Origin: Phycisphaera sp.
GTDB taxonomy: Bacteria; Planctomycetota; Phycisphaerae; Phycisphaerales; Zrk34
Length of the DNA: 64,000 bases
Direction: 5' to 3'
Assembly (NCBI GenBank): GCA_016125285.1
Contig: WGMA01000031.1
Location: 1-64,000, forward strand
Position numbers and translations under genes: made by a program. Positions 61,834-64,000 of this stretch are shown here, in pieces (the stretch's first letter is position 1; every line of letters starts with the position of its first letter). The notes below the pieces were generated by a model that did no database searches, was not told the origin of the DNA, and was given only the letters and a program-made list of their open reading frames with translations.

Positions 61834-63344
61834 TTCTCACCTCCGTTGTTCGTCTCGCTGGGTGTCGGTGTCGTCGACGCGTCGTGGTCGGCGGCGGGCG
61901 ACTGTCGCGCCAGGTCCTTGCCGACCACGCGCTGCAGGTCCGCGAAGTCCTGCTCGAGGCGCGTCGTGTTGCGGTGGTACATCACCTCGAAGTTCAGCAG
62001 CTTCCGCCAGTTGTCCACGAGCGTGAGGAAGTCGACCTTGCCCGCGGTGTACCCGCTGCGCGAGGCGTCGACGGTCTGCTGCGCCTGCGGGATGATCACG
62101 TCGCGGAACAGGATCGCCAGGCGCTGGTCCGCCTCGACCTTCGAGTACGCGTCCTGCACCTGGAACGCGACGCGGTTGTTCGTCGCCTGAAGGTCCGACA
62201 GGCCCTCCATCACGCCGCGGTGCGCCTCGCGTTCCGCCGCGTCGAGCTTCGCGTCCCAGATCGGCAGGTTCACCGCGAAGCCGAACCACCACTGGTCGTC
62301 ACCGTTGGCGATCTTCGACAGGCCCTCGTCCTTCACCGCCACGTAGTTGGCGCTGACCGTCACGTCGGGGATGCGGTTGAGCTTCGCGAGCTTCGACTGC
62401 TCGCGGAACATCTCGATGCGTTCGCGCACCTTCCGCATCGCCGGGCTGCTCGTCGCCGCGGTCGCCAGCAACGCGTCGAGCTTCAGGTCGAACGCCTGCA
62501 GGTCGACCGGCGTCGGCTCGGGCAGCTCCGCGCCGCCGGGGCGGTCGAGCATCTGGTTGAGCATCGCGATCGCGGTGGTGCGCTGCTGGCCGAGCGTGAT
62601 CAGCTCGCTGTCGAGCGTGCTGAGTTCGACGGAAGCCCGCAGCACGTCCTGCTGCGTCGCGGCGTTCGCACGCAGGCGCGCCCCGGCGATCTGGCGGAAC
62701 TGGTCGAGCAGGTCGTGGCTCTCGTGCGTCGCGTCGATCGCGCGCGTCGTGAAGTAGTACATCCAGTACGCCCGCCGCGTCTCGGCCACGACGTCCAGCG
62801 TCGTCTGGTTCAGGTCCGCCACCGCCATCGCCACGTCCTGCGCCGCGATGCGACCGGCCGCGCTGAGCTTGCCGGGCGTCGGCAGCTTCTGGCTGAGCCC
62901 CGCCATCAGGCCGACCTGCCCCGCGGCGGTCTCGGCCATCTCGCCGAACGGCGCGACCTGGAACATCGGGTCGCTGAGGCTGGTGACCTGCGGCACACGC
63001 TCGGCGAGCCGCGCCACCGTCTGCCGCGCCTTGCGGATCGACGGGTTACGCGCGATCGCCAGCCGGACGTAGTCGTCCGGGCCCCGCAGCGTGTCGGGGT
63101 TGACCGCGCTGCGCTCGCGCGCCGGCGCCGCGGTGGAGCCCGTCTCGCTGCGCAGCCGCTCGCGCACGCTGTTCAGCGCGGCGTCGCGGCGCGGCCAGTG
63201 TTCGTAAGGATCGGCGTCGAGCGGCCCGGCGCCGCACGCCGTCAGCGTCATCGCGGCGCCCAGCGCGGCCAACACGCTCAACACGGTCCGCGCGGTCCGC
63301 GCGGTCGCCACGCCGCGCACCCGGTTCCATCGGTCAGTCCACAT
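61830..63344 (-). CDS. cusC: Outer-membrane efflux lipoprotein (TolC/CusC type)
   Basis: Protein of 504 residues. ATG 63344 has AGGAG 8 nt upstream; an in-frame ATG at 63380 lacks one. A lipoprotein signal (AALGAAMTLTAC, acylated C37) leads into the TolC-like fold: long helices QTTLDVVAETRRAYWMYYFT and QLAGARL-type repeats, paired with GLMAGLSQKLPTPGKLSAAG and FGFAVNLPIWDAKLDAAERE, plus SGYTAGKVDFLTLVDNWRKL near the end. These two halves are the expected internal repeat. It forms the exit duct for the CusB-CusA complex. The 143-bp gap before it, down from the small Cys-rich gene, shows no other gene. Confidence 0.92.
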   Translation of the reverse strand: MWTDRWNRVRGVATARTARTVLSVLAALGAAMTLTACGAGPLDADPYEHWPRRDAALNSVRERLRSETGSTAAPARERSAVNPDTLRGPDDYVRLAIARNPSIRKARQTVARLAERVPQVTSLSDPMFQVAPFGEMAETAAGQVGLMAGLSQKLPTPGKLSAAGRIAAQDVAMAVADLNQTTLDVVAETRRAYWMYYFTTRAIDATHESHDLLDQFRQIAGARLRANAATQQDVLRASVELSTLDSELITLGQQRTTAIAMLNQMLDRPGGAELPEPTPVDLQAFDLKLDALLATAATSSPAMRKVRERIEMFREQSKLAKLNRIPDVTVSANYVAVKDEGLSKIANGDDQWWFGFAVNLPIWDAKLDAAEREAHRGVMEGLSDLQATNNRVAFQVQDAYSKVEADQRLAILFRDVIIPQAQQTVDASRSGYTAGKVDFLTLVDNWRKLLNFEVMYHRNTTRLEQDFADLQRVVGKDLARQSPAADHDASTTPTPSETNNGGEK

Positions 63345-63487
63345 CGGTTTCGCTCCTGCAAGCGGTCTGTTCACACGCAACCCCGTCGCGGCGCGACACG
63401 TCAGCCTCGCGCCGCCGCGCGCACGGACAGCGTGCGCGCGACATCATCGCCGTGGCGAACCACGGTGGTCGGGTCGAGTCGTGAGAT

Positions 63488-63895
63488 TCAGGTGGTGAGC
63501 TTGCAGCCGAGCGCGAGCAGGGAGGTGAGCGGCGGCGGTGCGCCGGCACGCGGCATCGTCGCGAGCGCGTCGCCGGGCGCGGCGTCGTTGAAAACGTCGA
63601 GCGTGAACAGCTGGACGGCGGCGAGGTCGACGCGCGACTGCCCGTCGGCGACGATCGCGTTGTGTCCGTCGGCGTCGATCGACCGGCAGGCGCAGCCGCG
63701 CATCAGCGGCGAGTCGGTCGGCGGGGCGACGGTCGCGGACGTGTGCACGCAGTTGGGGCAGCGCGGCTCGGCGGTTGACGCCGCACGCTGCGCCGCGGCC
63801 TTGGCCTCGCACGATCCACAGCAGCGCCAACCCAACGACCAGAACGCGATCGCGCCGGCCAGGAAGATTCGAAATATCGAATGACGTGTCGACAT
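63488..63895 (-). CDS. Small Cys-rich membrane-anchored protein heading the metal-efflux operon
   Basis: Protein of 135 residues from ATG 63895, with one hydrophobic segment (IFLAGAIAFWSLGW, about 8-22). Cysteines occur in pairs just outside it: R-C25-C26-G-S-C29, C46-P-N-C49 and C68-A-C70. The rest is low-complexity and Ala/Asp-rich. I do not recognise a family. The location at the head of the Cus operon and the thiol clusters suggest that it binds or senses the exported metal in the periplasm. There is no Shine-Dalgarno, and a TATAGT box lies 9 nt upstream of the ATG, so the message may be nearly leaderless. Confidence 0.62.
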   Translation of the reverse strand: MSTRHSIFRIFLAGAIAFWSLGWRCCGSCEAKAAAQRAASTAEPRCPNCVHTSATVAPPTDSPLMRGCACRSIDADGHNAIVADGQSRVDLAAVQLFTLDVFNDAAPGDALATMPRAGAPPPLTSLLALGCKLTT

Positions 63896-63904
63896 CTTTA
63901 GAAA

Positions 63905-63934
63905 ACTATACGACGTTCGCCTACACGAAGCCAG
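63905..63934 (-). promoter_or_regulatory. Probable promoter of the Cus operon, giving a near-leaderless start
   Basis: TATAGT (minus strand, 63910-63905) lies 9 nt upstream of the ATG at 63895. The best -35 is weak (CTGGCT, 63934-63929, 18-bp spacer). The rest of the window to 64000 holds no gene that I can support. Confidence 0.3.
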
Positions 63935-64000
63935 ATTCCGTAACCTTTAACGCTGCCATTCCAATTGAATTGTGATGTCGGCCGACGCGTCGCGGTATCG

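Overview
The window reads as one chromosomal segment of a high-GC member of the Planctomycetota. I infer this from the gene families, not from a marker gene. There are three gene sets of secreted c-type-cytochrome proteins (DUF1549/DUF1553 or DUF1587/1592/1588/1585 architectures) paired with Tat-exported DUF1501 or DUF1552 partners. There is also an ECF sigma factor of the Rhodopirellula/Verrucomicrobium type coupled to a FecR-LamG membrane protein, a sulfatase, and giant repeat surface proteins with GEVED, FG-GAP, cadherin-like and tandem-95 modules. The order may be Phycisphaerae-like, but nothing here settles that. I see no rRNA, tRNA, CRISPR array or insertion sequence.

Layout. 2-10744 (+): 3' part of a giant secreted repeat protein, cut by the window edge. 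23431-10805 (-): a four-gene operon of ECF sigma factor, FecR/LamG membrane protein, and two very large paralogous secreted beta-propeller proteins. Divergent from it, 23579-28645 (+): DUF1592-type cytochrome, DUF1552 protein and an unknown secreted protein. The shared 148-bp gap carries a strong inverted repeat. 34068-28690 (-): IclR regulator, DUF1549/1553 cytochrome, DUF1501 protein. 34981-34235 (-): PAS-AraC regulator, divergent from a sulfatase at 35189-36703 (+). Two near-identical half-sites 21 bp apart lie between these two genes. 43375-36758 (-): a five-gene signalling operon of ABC-type substrate-binding protein, outer-membrane barrel, hybrid histidine kinase, single-domain response regulator and response regulator-PP2C phosphatase. 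47472-43563 (-): an RbsB/A/C-type sugar ABC transporter whose permease has an inserted periplasmic domain. 47650-56166 (+), divergent from the transporter: IclR regulator, AroE-like dehydrogenase, DUF4432 epimerase-like lipoprotein, DUF1549/1553-LamG cytochrome, DUF1501 protein. 63895-56163 (-): a Cus-type heavy-metal RND efflux operon headed by a small Cys-rich membrane protein.

How the genes may work together (inference). Each cytochrome module looks like an extracytoplasmic redox unit under its own regulator: an ECF system in one case and IclR proteins in the other two. The module at 47-56 kb is the most informative because it is joined to sugar uptake, an AroE-like dehydrogenase and an aldose-epimerase-like lipoprotein. 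That suggests extracellular oxidation and uptake of a sugar or cyclitol. The overlapping divergent promoters and 11-bp direct repeats at 47572-47633 would let one IclR protein control both arms. The substrate and the chemistry of the cytochrome/DUF1501 pairs cannot be read from sequence.
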